Shown one piece after another: positions 63,784 to 64,000 of a stretch of DNA of 64,000 nucleotides (position 1 is the first letter of the stretch; each line of letters opens with the position of its first letter). Made by a program: the position numbers and the translations under genes. The notes under the pieces are model-generated. The model saw only the letters and a list, made by a program, of their open reading frames with translations. It was not told the origin of the DNA and made no database searches. This stretch comes from Variovorax brevis (GTDB lineage: Bacteria; Pseudomonadota; Gammaproteobacteria; Burkholderiales; Burkholderiaceae_C): assembly GCF_030317105.1 (NCBI RefSeq), contig NZ_JASZYG010000016.1, positions 1-64,000 of the forward strand, written 5' to 3'.

Positions 63784-64000
63784 GCTGGTCTCCAAGGCTC
63801 GAGTAAACCCAGGAATTCCGGGCGCATGAATACTGTGACCGTCGTTGAATGGATGCGCAAGCGGTCCCTAAGATGCCAACGAACCGCAGTCAATCACCAA
63901 ATCGCGATGCTGCCGCCGTCGAGAAGTCAATTACCGCACTCAGGCGCAGTCCTCTTGCCTTGGTGGCGACCTCCAACGAATGTCCCGCCCTGCTCGCGCA

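Overview
The window looks like an accessory region of a GC-rich proteobacterium, most likely a betaproteobacterium. The basis is codon and base composition, a KfrA-type plasmid protein, a PntB, and remnants of IS110, IS1634, ISKra4, IS630, IS66 and IS256 elements. That assignment is inference, since no rRNA or taxonomic marker is present. It is a mosaic of systems for conflict with phage or other organisms, separated by broken mobile elements.

Layout. 1-2000: transposase scraps and a frameshifted kfrA. 2068-3989: a two-gene CBASS-like operon, with a SLATT membrane protein followed by a CD-NTase carrying a C-terminal AGS-C sensor domain. 4232-7444: an unrecognised protein with a nucleotidyltransferase-like GS...DLD signature, followed 9 bp later by a membrane protein whose C-terminal three quarters is a NAD(P) transhydrogenase beta subunit (a chimera). 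8183-37621: a single minus-strand operon of 22 genes encoding a phage-tail-like extracellular contractile injection system (eCIS). Genes run from the AAA+ ATPase and cap protein through sheath, tube, spike, PAAR and baseplate to a 1504-residue DUF4157 protein and a small last gene. Most junctions overlap by 4 bp or are separated by less than 35 bp, so expression is probably coupled. 37930-39544: a divergent membrane protein and a LuxR-type regulator, a plausible regulator of the eCIS.

39885-42524: a degenerate mini-transposon with repeated ends next to wreckage of PPC and von Willebrand A genes and an IS630 scrap. 42700-46277: an operon of three exported proteins (a trypsin-like protease, a metzincin-like protease and an unknown). 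46974-49467: an ISKra4 scrap, a DJ-1/PfpI protein and two small membrane proteins, one of DUF4231/SLATT type. 49736-60624: a giant minus-strand Tc-toxin A component (3322 residues) preceded by a stub of a TcB/SpvB-like protein. 60975-62994: an intact IS256-family element with a 9-bp target duplication, inserted where IS110 and IS66 scraps meet. 63163-63783: a small membrane protein.

The eCIS looks structurally near complete. A tape-measure protein and receptor-binding fibre cannot be assigned, and several genes in the cluster are unknown. The DUF4157 protein ends with a motif resembling a PD-(D/E)XK nuclease, and the last gene overlaps it by 4 bp, as expected for a cargo and its immunity or loading protein. 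All functional statements come from reading motifs by eye; no database search was run.
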